NCBI RefSeq assembly: GCF_000421565.1
Contig: NZ_ATXG01000006.1
Coordinates: 124,001-188,000, forward strand
Origin: Agromyces subbeticus DSM 16689
Lineage (GTDB): Bacteria > Actinomycetota > Actinomycetes > Actinomycetales > Microbacteriaceae
Direction: 5' to 3'
Length of the DNA: 64,000 nucleotides
Shown here: piece after piece, positions 1-8,391 of the stretch
Layout: every line of letters starts with the position of its first letter
How positions within the stretch are numbered: position 1 is the first letter of the stretch
Program-made: the position numbers and the translations under genes
The notes under the pieces: generated by a model
The model's database searches: none
What the model saw: the letters and a program-made list of their open reading frames with translations, nothing else
What the model was told of the DNA's origin: nothing

Positions 1-213
1 GTCGAGATCGACGGTGCCGCTCATCTCGTGCTGGTGCGGTGCCACGTCGGCGCCGTCGTCGGAGGCGCCGATCCAGATGCCGTAGAGCTGGGCGATCTTC
101 TCCTCGAGGGTGAGCGCGGCGATCAGGGCAGCGGCGCGCGCATCGGCGGGCAGGGTGCGGTCACGCCACGACTCTTCGGTCGTCGTGGTCAGGGGTGTCT
201 GGGTCGTCGTCAT
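1..213 (-). CDS. Glycoside hydrolase family 3 protein, N-terminal fragment
   Basis: Only the first 71 residues are present; the gene runs off the left edge. The translation starts at the ATG at 213 with a Thr-rich segment and then SWRDRTLPADARAAALIAAL followed by TLEEKIAQLYG, the usual N-terminal signature of GH3 beta-glucosidases/beta-xylosidases, whose catalytic residues would lie outside the window. It is the last visible gene of a minus-strand sugar ABC operon (binding protein, two permeases, hydrolase), which suggests a cytoplasmic enzyme cleaving imported xylo- or gluco-oligosaccharides. The family is fairly secure; the substrate is inferred from context only. Confidence 0.75.
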   Translation of the reverse strand, partial: MTTTQTPLTTTTEESWRDRTLPADARAAALIAALTLEEKIAQLYGIWIGASDDGADVAPHQHEMSGTVDLD

Positions 214-275
214 CGGGTCGGTCTCTCGGTTCGTCGGGTCGGTCGTCGTCTCCGCGGCATCCGTCACCGGCCCGT

Positions 276-1148
276 TCACCCCTTCACCGCCCCGGTCAGT
301 CCGCCGACGATGCGGCGCTCGAAGATGCTGAAGAAGATGAGGGCGGGAATCATCGACAGCGAGGTGAAGGCGAGCACCTTGGCCGTGTCGACGGAGTACT
401 GCGAGGCGAACGCCTGCACGCCGAGCGGCAGGGTGAAGGATGCCTCGTTGTTCAGGATGAACAGCGGCAGGATGTAGCTGTTCCAGCTCGCGATGAAGGC
501 GAGGATGCCGACCGTGATCACGCCGGGCAGCGCCAGCGGCACCACCATCCTCCAGAAGAAGCCGAGGCGCGAGGCTCCGTCGATCGAGGCCGCCTCCTCG
601 ATCTCATCGGGGATGGCGCGCAGGAACGGCACGAGGATGATGATCGTCGCCGGCAGGGCGAAGGCGATCTGGGGCAGGATGATGCCGGCCATCGAGTTCA
701 TCAGGCCGAGGTTGCGCACCACGAGGTAGAGCGGCGTGATCGCCACCGTCATGGGGAACATCAGGCCAGCGGCGAAGACCGCGTAGAGCAGCCCGCGTGC
801 CCGGAACCGGTAGCGGGCGAGCACGTAGCTCGCCATGAGGCCGAGGGCGACGACGCCGAGCGTGGTGACGACCGCGGCGACCGTCGAGTTGGCGACCTCT
901 CCCCAGAAGGTCGTGCTGCCGAGCACCTCGGCGTAGTTCGCCATCACCCACGGCGCCGGCAGCCCGGAGGGGTCGGCGGTGATCTGCGAGTTCGTGCGGA
1001 AGCCGCCGATGATGATGTAGAGGATCGGCGCCAGCATGAGCGTGACGACGACGACGGCGCCGAGGTAGATGGCCGGGCTGCCCCACGGCAGTCGGCCACT
1101 GCCGCGAGGCCGCCTGGCTCGGGGGATGGCGATGGTCGATGCGGTCAT
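276..1148 (-). CDS. Carbohydrate ABC transporter permease (MalG-type)
   Basis: 290-residue inner-membrane permease of the CUT1 sugar importer class. A short basic N-terminus is followed by six hydrophobic segments. The EAA loop that contacts the ATPase is visible around residues 190-205 (EEAASIDGASRLGFFWRMVV). Its ATG overlaps the stop of the upstream permease gene by 4 bases, so the two are translationally coupled. No ATP-binding subunit is encoded nearby, as is usual for actinobacterial CUT1 systems that share a multitask MsiK-like ATPase encoded elsewhere. The sugar cannot be read from sequence; the adjacent GH3 gene suggests an oligosaccharide. Confidence 0.9.
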   Translation of the reverse strand: MTASTIAIPRARRPRGSGRLPWGSPAIYLGAVVVVTLMLAPILYIIIGGFRTNSQITADPSGLPAPWVMANYAEVLGSTTFWGEVANSTVAAVVTTLGVVALGLMASYVLARYRFRARGLLYAVFAAGLMFPMTVAITPLYLVVRNLGLMNSMAGIILPQIAFALPATIIILVPFLRAIPDEIEEAASIDGASRLGFFWRMVVPLALPGVITVGILAFIASWNSYILPLFILNNEASFTLPLGVQAFASQYSVDTAKVLAFTSLSMIPALIFFSIFERRIVGGLTGAVKG

Positions 1149-2185
1149 CGCTCGTTCCGTTCGGTGAGGGCGCCGGCCGTGTCACGGCGCAGCACGTAGC
1201 GCTGGTAGATGAGGGCGACGACGAGTGAGATGACGAACAGCACGACCGCCACGGCGTTGCCGTAGCCGTAGTTGCCGGCGTTGCGCCCGTTGGCGACCAT
1301 GTACGTCGCCATCGTCGAGGTGCCGGCCGTCGAGGCGATGTACTGGCCCCAGATGATGTAGACGAGGTCGAAGAGCTGGAGCGATCCGATGATCGACAGG
1401 AACGCCCAGATGCGCAGCGTCGGGCCGAGCAGCGGCAGCGTGATGCGGCGCTGGATCTGCCAGTAGGAGGCGCCGTCGATCTGGGCGGCCTCGGTGAGCT
1501 CTTGCGGGATGCCCTGCAGGCCGGCCAGGAAGAGGATGACGGCGAAGCCGATGTACTTCCAGGTGATGATGCCGAGCAGGGTCCAGATCGCGAGGTCGGG
1601 GTTCGAGAGCCAATCTTGCGCGAGGCCGTCGAGGCCGAGCTTCTCGAGCAGCCCGTTGAGCGCGCCGTCGCTCTGGAGCATCAAGCTCCAGCCCGTGCCG
1701 ACGACGACCTCGGCGAGCACGTAGGGCACGAAGATGAGTACCCGGATGAGCGACTGCCCGCGCATCGGGCGGTTCAGCAGCAGCGCCAGCAGCAGCGCGA
1801 GCGGCCCCTGCAGCACGAGCGACATCACGACGATGATCGTGTTGTGCCAGAGGGCCTCATGGAAGGTCGGGTCCTGGAGGATCGTCACGTAGTTCTGCAG
1901 CCCGACGAAGTCGGTCGGCAGGCCGTAGCCCTTCCAGCGGAAGAACCCGTAGTACCCGGCCATGACGACCGGGAAGATGACGAAGCCGAGGAAGACGACG
2001 AGAGCCGGGCCGACGAGCACGGTGATCTCGAGGGCCTTGCGCCAGTCGCGCGGGCGTCGAGACGACGGCGAAGGTGACGGCGACGGCTCGGCGCCCGGGC
2101 GGTCCGGAGACGACATGTCGCCTCCGGACCGCCCGGCGTCAGCCGGAGCCCGCCCCGCGGTGGGAGAACTGGTGCGAACGCTCAT
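1145..2185 (-). CDS. Carbohydrate ABC transporter permease (MalF-type)
   Basis: 346 residues at most. The N-terminal 45 residues are a Pro/Ser/Arg-rich cytoplasmic tail followed by membrane segments, and the EAA loop (TEAAQIDGASYWQIQRRITL) sits near residue 235. An internal ATG 23 codons later (2116) is a possible alternative start. It pairs with the MalG-type permease, which it overlaps by 4 bases, and follows the binding-protein gene after a 12-base gap. Expected role: one half of the heterodimeric membrane channel of a CUT1 sugar importer. Confidence 0.9.
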   Translation of the reverse strand: MSVRTSSPTAGRAPADAGRSGGDMSSPDRPGAEPSPSPSPSSRRPRDWRKALEITVLVGPALVVFLGFVIFPVVMAGYYGFFRWKGYGLPTDFVGLQNYVTILQDPTFHEALWHNTIIVVMSLVLQGPLALLLALLLNRPMRGQSLIRVLIFVPYVLAEVVVGTGWSLMLQSDGALNGLLEKLGLDGLAQDWLSNPDLAIWTLLGIITWKYIGFAVILFLAGLQGIPQELTEAAQIDGASYWQIQRRITLPLLGPTLRIWAFLSIIGSLQLFDLVYIIWGQYIASTAGTSTMATYMVANGRNAGNYGYGNAVAVVLFVISLVVALIYQRYVLRRDTAGALTERNER

Positions 2186-2197
2186 GCTGCGAGGGCC

Positions 2198-3496
2198 TCA
2201 GCCCTTCTTGATGGCGTCTTCGACGGCGTCGACGATGCCCTGCGCATCGCCCTTGCCCGCGAGCAGGTCGACGACGCCGACGTTGAGCGCGTTGCCGACG
2301 TTCTGGCCGAGCAGCGTGTCGAGCCACACCGAGACGTAGGGAGCGTCGTTGTACGAGGCGAGCACTTCCTGCAGCGCGGGGTCGGCCACGACGCCCTGTG
2401 CGTCCTTGTTGGCCGGCAGGGTGACGAACGCCTCGGCGTAGGCCTCCTGTTGCTCCTTCTGCGACGCGAACTCGAGGAACTCGGCACACTCCTTCGGCGC
2501 GTCGACGAAGCAGCTGTAGCCGTCGACGCCGCCCATCATGGCGCCGGCGTCACCGTCGCCGCCGTCCACGGCGGGGAACGGGAACCAGCCGAGGTCGGCG
2601 AGGGGCTGCTCGTCGGGCGTGAGCGATGCGATGACTCCGGGGTCCCACGCGCCCATGAGCTCCATGGCCGCCTGGTGGTTGGCCACCAGGCCTGCGGAGG
2701 AGCCGGCGCCCTGCTGGGCGGTGGTGGTGAGGAAGCCGTCGTTGTACGGCTCGGTGGCGGCGAAGTCCGCGAGGTCCTCACCGGCGCGCAGGAAGCACTC
2801 GTCGGAGAAGCTCGGGTCGGACGCGAGCGCGGCCACGACGTCTTGCGAGCACTCGCGGAGCGTGAAGAAGTAGTACCAGTGGGCTGCGGGCCAAGCGTCC
2901 TTCGCACCGAGGGCGATCGGGGCGATGCCTGCGGCCTTGAGCTTGTCGACGCCGTCGCTCAGTTCGTCGAACGTGGTCGGCGTCTCGGTGATGCCGGCCT
3001 GTGCGAACAGGTCCTTGCTGTAGTAGATGCCGCCCGGCAGCACCGACGACGGCACGCCGTAGATCTTGTCGTCGACCGAGAGGGCGGCGAGCGATGCCTC
3101 GCCGAGCGCGGTCTTCGTGTCCTCCGAGATCGCATCGGTGAGGTCTTGCACCTGGCCGGCCTCGACGACGGCGGCGAGCTTGCCGCCGCCGCGTGCCATG
3201 AAGATGTCGGGCGCGTCGCCCGAGTTCAGCGCGGTCTGGAGCTTTCCATCCATGTCCTCGTTCTGGATGGCCTGGATCTCGATCTTCACGCCGGGGTGCT
3301 CGGCCTCGAAGTCGTCGGCCGTCTGCTGCCAGTAGGCCTTGCCGTCGCCGGTGGTGGAGTTGTGCCAGAAGGTCAACTCGACCGAACCGTCGTCGGTCTC
3401 TCCGCCGCCGGCGCTGCACCCGGCGAGGGCGGTGAGCGCCAGTGCGGCCACGGCCCCCAGCGTGACGAGCCGTGTGGTGCTGCGTCTGTTCATCAT
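2198..3496 (-). CDS. Extracellular sugar-binding lipoprotein of ABC importer
   Basis: 432-residue solute-binding protein. It begins with a signal peptide ending in the lipobox LAGC, so it should be lipid-anchored outside the membrane, followed by a Gly/Asp-rich linker and the family-1 binding fold (VELTFWHNSTTG near the N-terminus). Two ATGs are adjacent; the AAGG before them suits the second (3493) slightly better. It is the first gene of the minus-strand sugar operon, directly behind the promoter at 3551-3579 and the palindromic operator at 3513-3532. Ligand unknown; the neighbours suggest an oligosaccharide released from plant polymer. Confidence 0.9.
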   Translation of the reverse strand: MMNRRSTTRLVTLGAVAALALTALAGCSAGGGETDDGSVELTFWHNSTTGDGKAYWQQTADDFEAEHPGVKIEIQAIQNEDMDGKLQTALNSGDAPDIFMARGGGKLAAVVEAGQVQDLTDAISEDTKTALGEASLAALSVDDKIYGVPSSVLPGGIYYSKDLFAQAGITETPTTFDELSDGVDKLKAAGIAPIALGAKDAWPAAHWYYFFTLRECSQDVVAALASDPSFSDECFLRAGEDLADFAATEPYNDGFLTTTAQQGAGSSAGLVANHQAAMELMGAWDPGVIASLTPDEQPLADLGWFPFPAVDGGDGDAGAMMGGVDGYSCFVDAPKECAEFLEFASQKEQQEAYAEAFVTLPANKDAQGVVADPALQEVLASYNDAPYVSVWLDTLLGQNVGNALNVGVVDLLAGKGDAQGIVDAVEDAIKKG

Positions 3497-3512
3497 TGAA
3501 CCTTCTCGAAAG

Positions 3513-3532
3513 TTTCGACGTCAACGTCGAAA
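3513..3532. promoter_or_regulatory. Perfect 20-bp operator, probable ROK repressor site
   Basis: TTTCGACGTCAACGTCGAAA is an inverted repeat of two 9-bp arms with a 2-base centre. A second palindrome, CGAAAGTTTCG, overlaps it at 3507-3517. It lies between the -10 box of the sugar operon promoter and the binding-protein start codon, where a bound repressor would block transcription. The divergent ROK gene next door is the obvious binder; that assignment is inference. Confidence 0.7.
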
Positions 3533-3550
3533 GTAGTCTGGACGTGTCGA

Positions 3551-3579
3551 ATAGTACGTGGGTTCACATTTGGGGTCAA
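3551..3579 (-). promoter_or_regulatory. Sigma-70-like promoter of the sugar ABC operon
   Basis: Read on the minus strand: TTGACC (3579-3574), 17-base spacer, TACTAT (3556-3551). It directs transcription into the binding-protein gene, with the 20-bp palindrome just downstream of the expected start point. Confidence 0.7.
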
Positions 3580-3638
3580 GGGCAACATATTCGGCGCGGG
3601 AGCAGGTCTGGCATCTGCCGCGCCTCTAGAGTGGTCGC

Positions 3639-4835
3639 GTGACAGAACGGGACGGCACCCTCGACGGCGTGCATCGCCGCAATCTCTCCAAACTCCTCGG
3701 CCTCGTGCACCTCGACGGGCCGCTCTCGCGAGCCCGCCTCACCACGCTCACCGGGCTGAATCGATCGACGGTGGCGGCGCTCGCCGGGGAGCTCGTCGAC
3801 CTCGGACTCGTCGTCGAGCGCGCGCCCGACCCCACGAATCGGGTCGGCCGCCCCTCGCCCGTCATCGCCGCCGACCCTCGGGTACTCGCCTTGGCGGTCA
3901 ATCCAGAGGTCGACGCCGTGACCATCGCTGCCGTCGCACTCGACGGCTCGGTCGCCCGGCGCGAGCGCGTCGAGGTCGATCATCTGCTGGCGCCCGACGA
4001 GGTCGCAGCGCTCGTCGCCGCGACGCTCGAACGCTGGCGCTCGAGCCACCTGCAATCGTCCCGGTTCCTGGCCGTCGGGCTCGCCGTGCCCGGTCTCGTG
4101 CGCGCCTCCGACGGCATGGTGCGCCTGGCGCCGCACCTCGGCTGGGCGGATGCCCCGATCCGCACGCTCGTCGAGCAGGCCACGCAGCTGCCCGTCACCG
4201 TCGGCAACGACGCGAGTCTCGGCGCGGTCGCCGAGCACCTCTTCGGCGCCGGCCGCGATGTCGACGACCTCGTCTACCTGAACGGCGGCGCGAGCGGCAT
4301 CGGCGGTGGCATCGTGCTCGGTGGTCGGCTCGTCGGCGGTGCCGGGGGCTACGCGGGGGAGTTCGGCCAGAATCGGCCTGGCATCGCGCTGACTGCCGAC
4401 CGGCGCGCCGACGGCGGTGTGCTCGAAGACGAGGTGAGCCGCGCGCGACTGCTCGAGGTCGCGGGGCTCACCACCGCCGACGAGCCGACGCTCGCCGCGG
4501 CGCTCGCCGACTCGATCCGGCCAGGCGTGGCACAGGAGCTCGCGCGCCAGCGGCGCATCCTCGCGACGGCGCTCGCGAACGCGGTGAACGCGCTGAATCC
4601 CTCGCTCGTCGTGCTCGGCGGGTTCCTCGCGACCGTCGCCGACAGCGATCTGGCCGCCCTCGAGGCCGAAGTCGCCGAGCAGGCCATGCCGGCGGCATTC
4701 GAGCAGCTCGCGATCCGCACTGCTGCGCTCGGTGAAGACCGCCTGATGATCGGCGCCGCGGAGGCGGCGTTCTCATCGCTCCTGGCCGATCCGCTCGCCG
4801 GCCTGCCGATCGGGCCTGTGCACGAGCAGCGTTGA
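3639..4835 (+). CDS. ROK-family transcriptional regulator
   Basis: 398 residues from a GTG start. Residues about 10-75 form a winged helix-turn-helix (LSRARLTTLTGLNRSTVAAL), followed by the ROK sugar-kinase-like fold with the AVGLAVPGLV and NDASLGAVAEH segments. The cysteine cluster that binds zinc in typical ROK proteins (CxCGxxGC) is absent; the corresponding stretch reads GEFGQNRPGI followed by an Asp/Glu-rich loop. It is divergent from the sugar ABC operon and most likely represses it through the palindrome at 3513-3532, released by a sugar ligand. The regulatory role is inferred from position. Confidence 0.88.
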   Translation: MTERDGTLDGVHRRNLSKLLGLVHLDGPLSRARLTTLTGLNRSTVAALAGELVDLGLVVERAPDPTNRVGRPSPVIAADPRVLALAVNPEVDAVTIAAVALDGSVARRERVEVDHLLAPDEVAALVAATLERWRSSHLQSSRFLAVGLAVPGLVRASDGMVRLAPHLGWADAPIRTLVEQATQLPVTVGNDASLGAVAEHLFGAGRDVDDLVYLNGGASGIGGGIVLGGRLVGGAGGYAGEFGQNRPGIALTADRRADGGVLEDEVSRARLLEVAGLTTADEPTLAAALADSIRPGVAQELARQRRILATALANAVNALNPSLVVLGGFLATVADSDLAALEAEVAEQAMPAAFEQLAIRTAALGEDRLMIGAAEAAFSSLLADPLAGLPIGPVHEQR

Positions 4836-4855
4836 ACCGATACACTTGCACCTTG

Positions 4856-4869
4856 TCGAATCGATTCGA
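4856..4869. promoter_or_regulatory. Perfect 14-bp palindrome upstream of efflux gene
   Basis: TCGAATCGATTCGA is self-complementary and lies 120 bases before the start of the Bcr/CflA transporter, just after the ROK gene stop. It could be an operator for the transporter. No recognisable regulator for it lies adjacent, and I could not place a convincing promoter around it. Confidence 0.4.
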
Positions 4870-4988
4870 GAGTGGTGCCGGCCACCTCGAATCCGCACGA
4901 CGGGGTCGCGAGGCGCCTTCGTGCCCTTCTTCGGTGCTCGAGGGCGCGCGCCGTTTCCAACCCACGCACGATCCGCACAGGAACACGC

Positions 4989-6272
4989 ATGTCCTCAACT
5001 GCCTCCATCCCCATCATCCGTCCCGACGACTACGAGCGCTCCGCACGCGCGGCGCACCCGGGCGATCGCCTCACAAGCCGTCAGCGGCTCGTCTACGTGC
5101 TCGTGCTCGGCGCGCTCACGGCACTCGGGCCGTTCACGATCGACCTGTACCTGCCGGCCTTCCCGGTGCTGCAGAGCGAGCTCGGCGTCTCGGCCTCGGC
5201 GGTGCAGCTGACGCTGACCGGCACCATGGTCGGCTTCGGCCTCGGCCAGCTCATCGTCGGCCCGTGGAGTGACAAGGTCGGGCGCCGGCTGCCGCTCATC
5301 CTCGCGACGGCGCTGCACATCGCGGCATCCGTCGCTGCGGCCTTCGCACCCGACATCGTGTGGCTCTCGGTCTTCCGCCTGCTGCAGGGCTTCGGCGCCG
5401 CCGCCGGTGGCGTCGTCGCCATGGCCATGGTGCGCGACCTCTTCGGCGGTAAGCCGCTCGTGCGCATGCTCTCGCGCCTCGCGCTCGTCAACGGCCTCGC
5501 TCCGGTGCTCGCGCCGGTCATCGGGTCGCAATTGCTGCAGGTCATGGACTGGCGCGGCATCTTCGTGGTGCTCGCGATCTACGGTGCGGTCGTCGTCGCT
5601 GCCGTCGCCTTCTTCATCATCGAGACGCTGCCGCCCGAACGACGTCACGTCGCCGGCCACTCCACGCTGCGCGACCGCTACGCCGCGCTCTTCCGCGACC
5701 GCGTGTACCTCGGTGCGGCGATCATCGGCGGCATGACGTTCACGGGACTTTTCGGGTATCTCTCGACCTCGTCGTTCCTCTTCCAAGACATCTACGCGTT
5801 CAACGCGCAGGAGTACGGCCTGCTGTTCGCGGTCAACTCGGTCGGCGTCATCGTCGGCGTGCAGGTGAGCTCGCGGCTCATGCGCGGGCCGGTGCAGCCG
5901 CAGTGGATCCTCGCGATCACCACGGTCGTGCACCTGGCCATGGCGGCGACGATCATGGTGCTCGACAGTTCGGGCGCCGGGTTCTGGGGCACGGCGATCC
6001 CGCTGTGGTTCTACATCCTCGCCTGCGGTTTCTCGTTCCCCGCCGTGCAGGTGCTGGCGCTCGCGCACCACGGTGCAGAGGCGGGCACCGCCGCATCGCT
6101 GCTCGGCGCGCTGAACTTCGGCCTCGCCGGGGTCATCTCGCCGCTCATCGGCCTCATGGGCGTCGGCAGCGCCGTGCCGATGGCGTTCGTCATGGTGCTC
6201 GCGGCGATCGTGGCGATCGCCGCGCTCTGGGGGCTTGTGCGACCCAAGACGGTGCCGCCGCTCAGCGACTGA
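4989..6272 (+). CDS. MFS multidrug efflux transporter, Bcr/CflA type
   Basis: 427 residues. Twelve hydrophobic segments are visible, and the first carries ALTALGPFTIDLYLPAFPVL, typical of the Bcr/CflA (DHA1) subfamily, followed by the loop GPWSDKVGRRLPL. The reading frame is open further upstream to 4872, but the ATG at 4989 is preceded by an AGGA-like site and gives the family N-terminus MSSTASIPII. Role: proton-driven export of drugs or metabolites through the inner membrane; the substrate is not predictable. The upstream palindrome at 4856-4869 may regulate it. It stands alone as a transcription unit. Confidence 0.9.
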   Translation: MSSTASIPIIRPDDYERSARAAHPGDRLTSRQRLVYVLVLGALTALGPFTIDLYLPAFPVLQSELGVSASAVQLTLTGTMVGFGLGQLIVGPWSDKVGRRLPLILATALHIAASVAAAFAPDIVWLSVFRLLQGFGAAAGGVVAMAMVRDLFGGKPLVRMLSRLALVNGLAPVLAPVIGSQLLQVMDWRGIFVVLAIYGAVVVAAVAFFIIETLPPERRHVAGHSTLRDRYAALFRDRVYLGAAIIGGMTFTGLFGYLSTSSFLFQDIYAFNAQEYGLLFAVNSVGVIVGVQVSSRLMRGPVQPQWILAITTVVHLAMAATIMVLDSSGAGFWGTAIPLWFYILACGFSFPAVQVLALAHHGAEAGTAASLLGALNFGLAGVISPLIGLMGVGSAVPMAFVMVLAAIVAIAALWGLVRPKTVPPLSD

Positions 6273-6393
6273 GAGCACGGCGAGCGGATGTCGCGCATGC
6301 GCGCCGCACGGTCGCATCGCCTCGCGGCATCCGTGCCGGGGATACCTCGCCCGGCTGACGCGCATGCCGCAGCGCCGCCGGTAGCGTGAAGGG

Positions 6394-7086
6394 ATGACGT
6401 CCGAGACGACCGAGAAATTCCGGGCCCGGCGAATCGCCCGGCGCGTGCCGTTGATCGCCGGCGGCACGGCCGTGCTCATGGCGGCGCTGCTCGGCATCTT
6501 GCTCACGGTGCGCTCGGGCGCACTGCAGTTCGAGATCGACGAAGAGTGGGCCGAAGAGGTGCTGAGCCTTCGCGGGCCCGTCGGCGACGTCTTCGCCTAC
6601 GCGATGAACGCTCTGGGCGGTGGCATCATCGGCGTCTTCGTCATTCCGATCGGTGCGGCACTGCTGCTCCTGCTGCTGCGGCGCCCTTGGGCTGCACTGT
6701 TCTTCATCGTGGCCTCGGCGGTGAGTGCCGGGGTGGTGCAGTTGTTGAAGGGCGTGTACGCGCGCCCGCGACCCGAAGACATGATCGTCATCTCGGACAC
6801 CGGCTCGTTTCCCTCGGGTCATGTCGCCAATGCGGCGACGATCGCGGTCGTCGTGGGCGTGATCGCGCCGCGGCTCTGGGTCTGGGTGATCGGCGCCGTC
6901 TACACGGTGCTGATGGCGGTGAGTCGCACGTACCTCGGTGCGCACTGGGTGACCGACACGATCGGGGGCGCCCTCGTGGGAGCCGGCGTCGCCCTGCTGC
7001 TCTGGGCGGCGTTCGCCTACCCGCTCGAACGCGAGCGCATCGCGTGGCACGAGCGGCGCGAGGCCGTGCACTCGGCGTCGCCCTGA
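6394..7086 (+). CDS. PAP2-family membrane phosphatase
   Basis: 230 residues with about six membrane segments. The three parts of the acid phosphatase signature are present: KGVYARPRP (K-x6-RP), PSGHVANA and SRTYLGAHWVTD, with the two catalytic histidines in PSGH and GAH. Members dephosphorylate lipid substrates such as undecaprenyl pyrophosphate or phosphatidic acid at the outer face of the membrane. The exact substrate cannot be told from this sequence. The gene lies alone between the efflux pump and the convergent LacI-type regulator. Confidence 0.88.
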   Translation: MTSETTEKFRARRIARRVPLIAGGTAVLMAALLGILLTVRSGALQFEIDEEWAEEVLSLRGPVGDVFAYAMNALGGGIIGVFVIPIGAALLLLLLRRPWAALFFIVASAVSAGVVQLLKGVYARPRPEDMIVISDTGSFPSGHVANAATIAVVVGVIAPRLWVWVIGAVYTVLMAVSRTYLGAHWVTDTIGGALVGAGVALLLWAAFAYPLERERIAWHERREAVHSASP

Positions 7087-7102
7087 GTCGCGTCGCGGCC
7101 CG

Positions 7103-8152
7103 TCAGACCGCGGTGGCGATCGCGGATGCCGCAGCCGGCGCCGACTCCCGCTCGACGATGCGGAACTCGGCGAGCTGCAGCGCAGGCTGCGGCGCATCGG
7201 CTGCGTCGAGGGTGGCAGCGGTGATGCGGGCGAGCAGGGTCTCGACGGCGGTGCGGGCGATCCAGCGCCGCCCGGGGTCGACGGTCGTGAGTGAGGGAAT
7301 CGAGTACTCCGCTTCATCGAGGTCGTCGAAGCCGATGACCGAGACGTCGTGCGGCACGCGCAGACCGGCCTCCTGCAGCACGCGCATGGCGCCGAGGGCG
7401 AGCGTGTCGTTGAGCCCGAAGACCGCGTCGAAGGGCGCCCCGTGCGCGAGCACGTCGCGCATGGCCTGGGCACCACCCGAACGGTGCCACGGTGCCGTGT
7501 AGCCGACGAGGTCGGGGTCGAACTCGAGGCCCGCGGCGTCGAGCGCTTCGCGGTAGCCCTGCAGGCGGAATCCGGCCGAGCCGATGACCTCGCCCTCGTG
7601 CGCGCCCACGACGGCGATGCGGCGGCGGCCCGAGGCGATGAGGAACTCGGTCGCGGCGCGGGCGGCCTCGACGTTGCGCATGCTCACGTGGTCGTGCTCG
7701 GGGTCGAAGACCCGTTCGCCGAGGAGCACGAGCGGGTACGGCACGCGCAGCGCCGGGGCATCCGATTGCTCGATGCCGAGGGGGCTGAAGATCAGGCCAT
7801 CGGTCATGGTGAGCCGGGGGCTGCGCAGCACCTCGAGCTCGCGCGCCGGGTCGCCGCCGGTCTGCTCGACGAGCACGACGATGCCGGCCGCTTCGGCCGC
7901 GGCGATCACGGCGCCGGCGAGCTCGGCGAAGTAGGGAAGGCTGAGGTCGGGCACGGCGAGGGCGATGGCGCCGGCGCGTCCGGAGCGCAGGCTTCGCGCC
8001 GTGAGGTTCGGCTGATAGCCGAGCTCTTCGATGGCCTGCTCGACCTTCGACTTCGTGGCCGGGCGGATGTGCGGATAGTCGTTGATGACGTTCGACACCG
8101 TCTTGATCGACACCCCCGCCACGCGGGCGACGTCGTGCAGCGTCACAGCCAT
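7103..8152 (-). CDS. LacI-family transcriptional repressor
   Basis: 349 residues. The N-terminal helix-turn-helix and hinge are textbook LacI (MAVTLHDVARVAGVSIKTVS, then YQPNLTARSLRSG), followed by a periplasmic-binding-protein-like sensor domain. The start at 8152 is favoured over the frame's earlier codons because GAGGAGG sits about 5 bases upstream and the HTH begins immediately. It is divergent from the arabinose-type ABC operon and probably controls it through the TACAACGTT repeats at 8265-8287; a matching half-site at 8177-8185 just upstream of its own start suggests autoregulation. The effector is likely a pentose or pentoside (inference). Confidence 0.9.
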   Translation of the reverse strand: MAVTLHDVARVAGVSIKTVSNVINDYPHIRPATKSKVEQAIEELGYQPNLTARSLRSGRAGAIALAVPDLSLPYFAELAGAVIAAAEAAGIVVLVEQTGGDPARELEVLRSPRLTMTDGLIFSPLGIEQSDAPALRVPYPLVLLGERVFDPEHDHVSMRNVEAARAATEFLIASGRRRIAVVGAHEGEVIGSAGFRLQGYREALDAAGLEFDPDLVGYTAPWHRSGGAQAMRDVLAHGAPFDAVFGLNDTLALGAMRVLQEAGLRVPHDVSVIGFDDLDEAEYSIPSLTTVDPGRRWIARTAVETLLARITAATLDAADAPQPALQLAEFRIVERESAPAAASAIATAV

Positions 8153-8176
8153 TCGTCCTCCTCGTTGCCGCAACAC

Positions 8177-8185
8177 TACAACGTC
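8177..8185. promoter_or_regulatory. LacI-type half-site next to the lacI-like start
   Basis: TACAACGTC matches 8 of 9 bases of the TACAACGTT repeats found at 8265 and 8279. It lies 25 bases upstream of the regulator's own start codon and could mediate autorepression or looping. A single half-site is weak evidence on its own. Confidence 0.4.
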
Positions 8186-8229
8186 GCTCCACTCGTCTCG
8201 TGGCCTCGCATCAGGCGATTCGGCTCCGC

Positions 8230-8259
8230 TTGACAAGCTGCGGCCACGACGTGCACAAT
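8230..8259 (+). promoter_or_regulatory. Promoter of the arabinoside ABC operon
   Basis: TTGACA at 8230-8235 is separated by 18 bases from CACAAT at 8254-8259. The -35 box is perfect and the -10 matches 4 of 6 bases. The operator repeats begin 5 bases after the -10 box, exactly over the expected transcription start. Confidence 0.6.
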
Positions 8260-8264
8260 GCCTC

Positions 8265-8288
8265 TACAACGTTTACTTTACAACGTTG
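8265..8288. promoter_or_regulatory. Double operator for the LacI-type repressor
   Basis: Two direct copies of TACAACGTT (8265-8273 and 8279-8287), 14 bases apart start to start. The second forms the palindrome CAACGTTG (8281-8288), the central core typical of LacI-family operators. The pair covers the predicted start of transcription of the sugar-binding gene. Confidence 0.65.
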
Positions 8289-8391
8289 GAAAGACTCGGA
8301 CTCGACGCAGAGCACCCACTGTGCGCGGCGGAGACGAGCCCATTCGCCAAGAGACAACGGTGTCCTCAACACCGCGAGAGGAAGCACAGCA

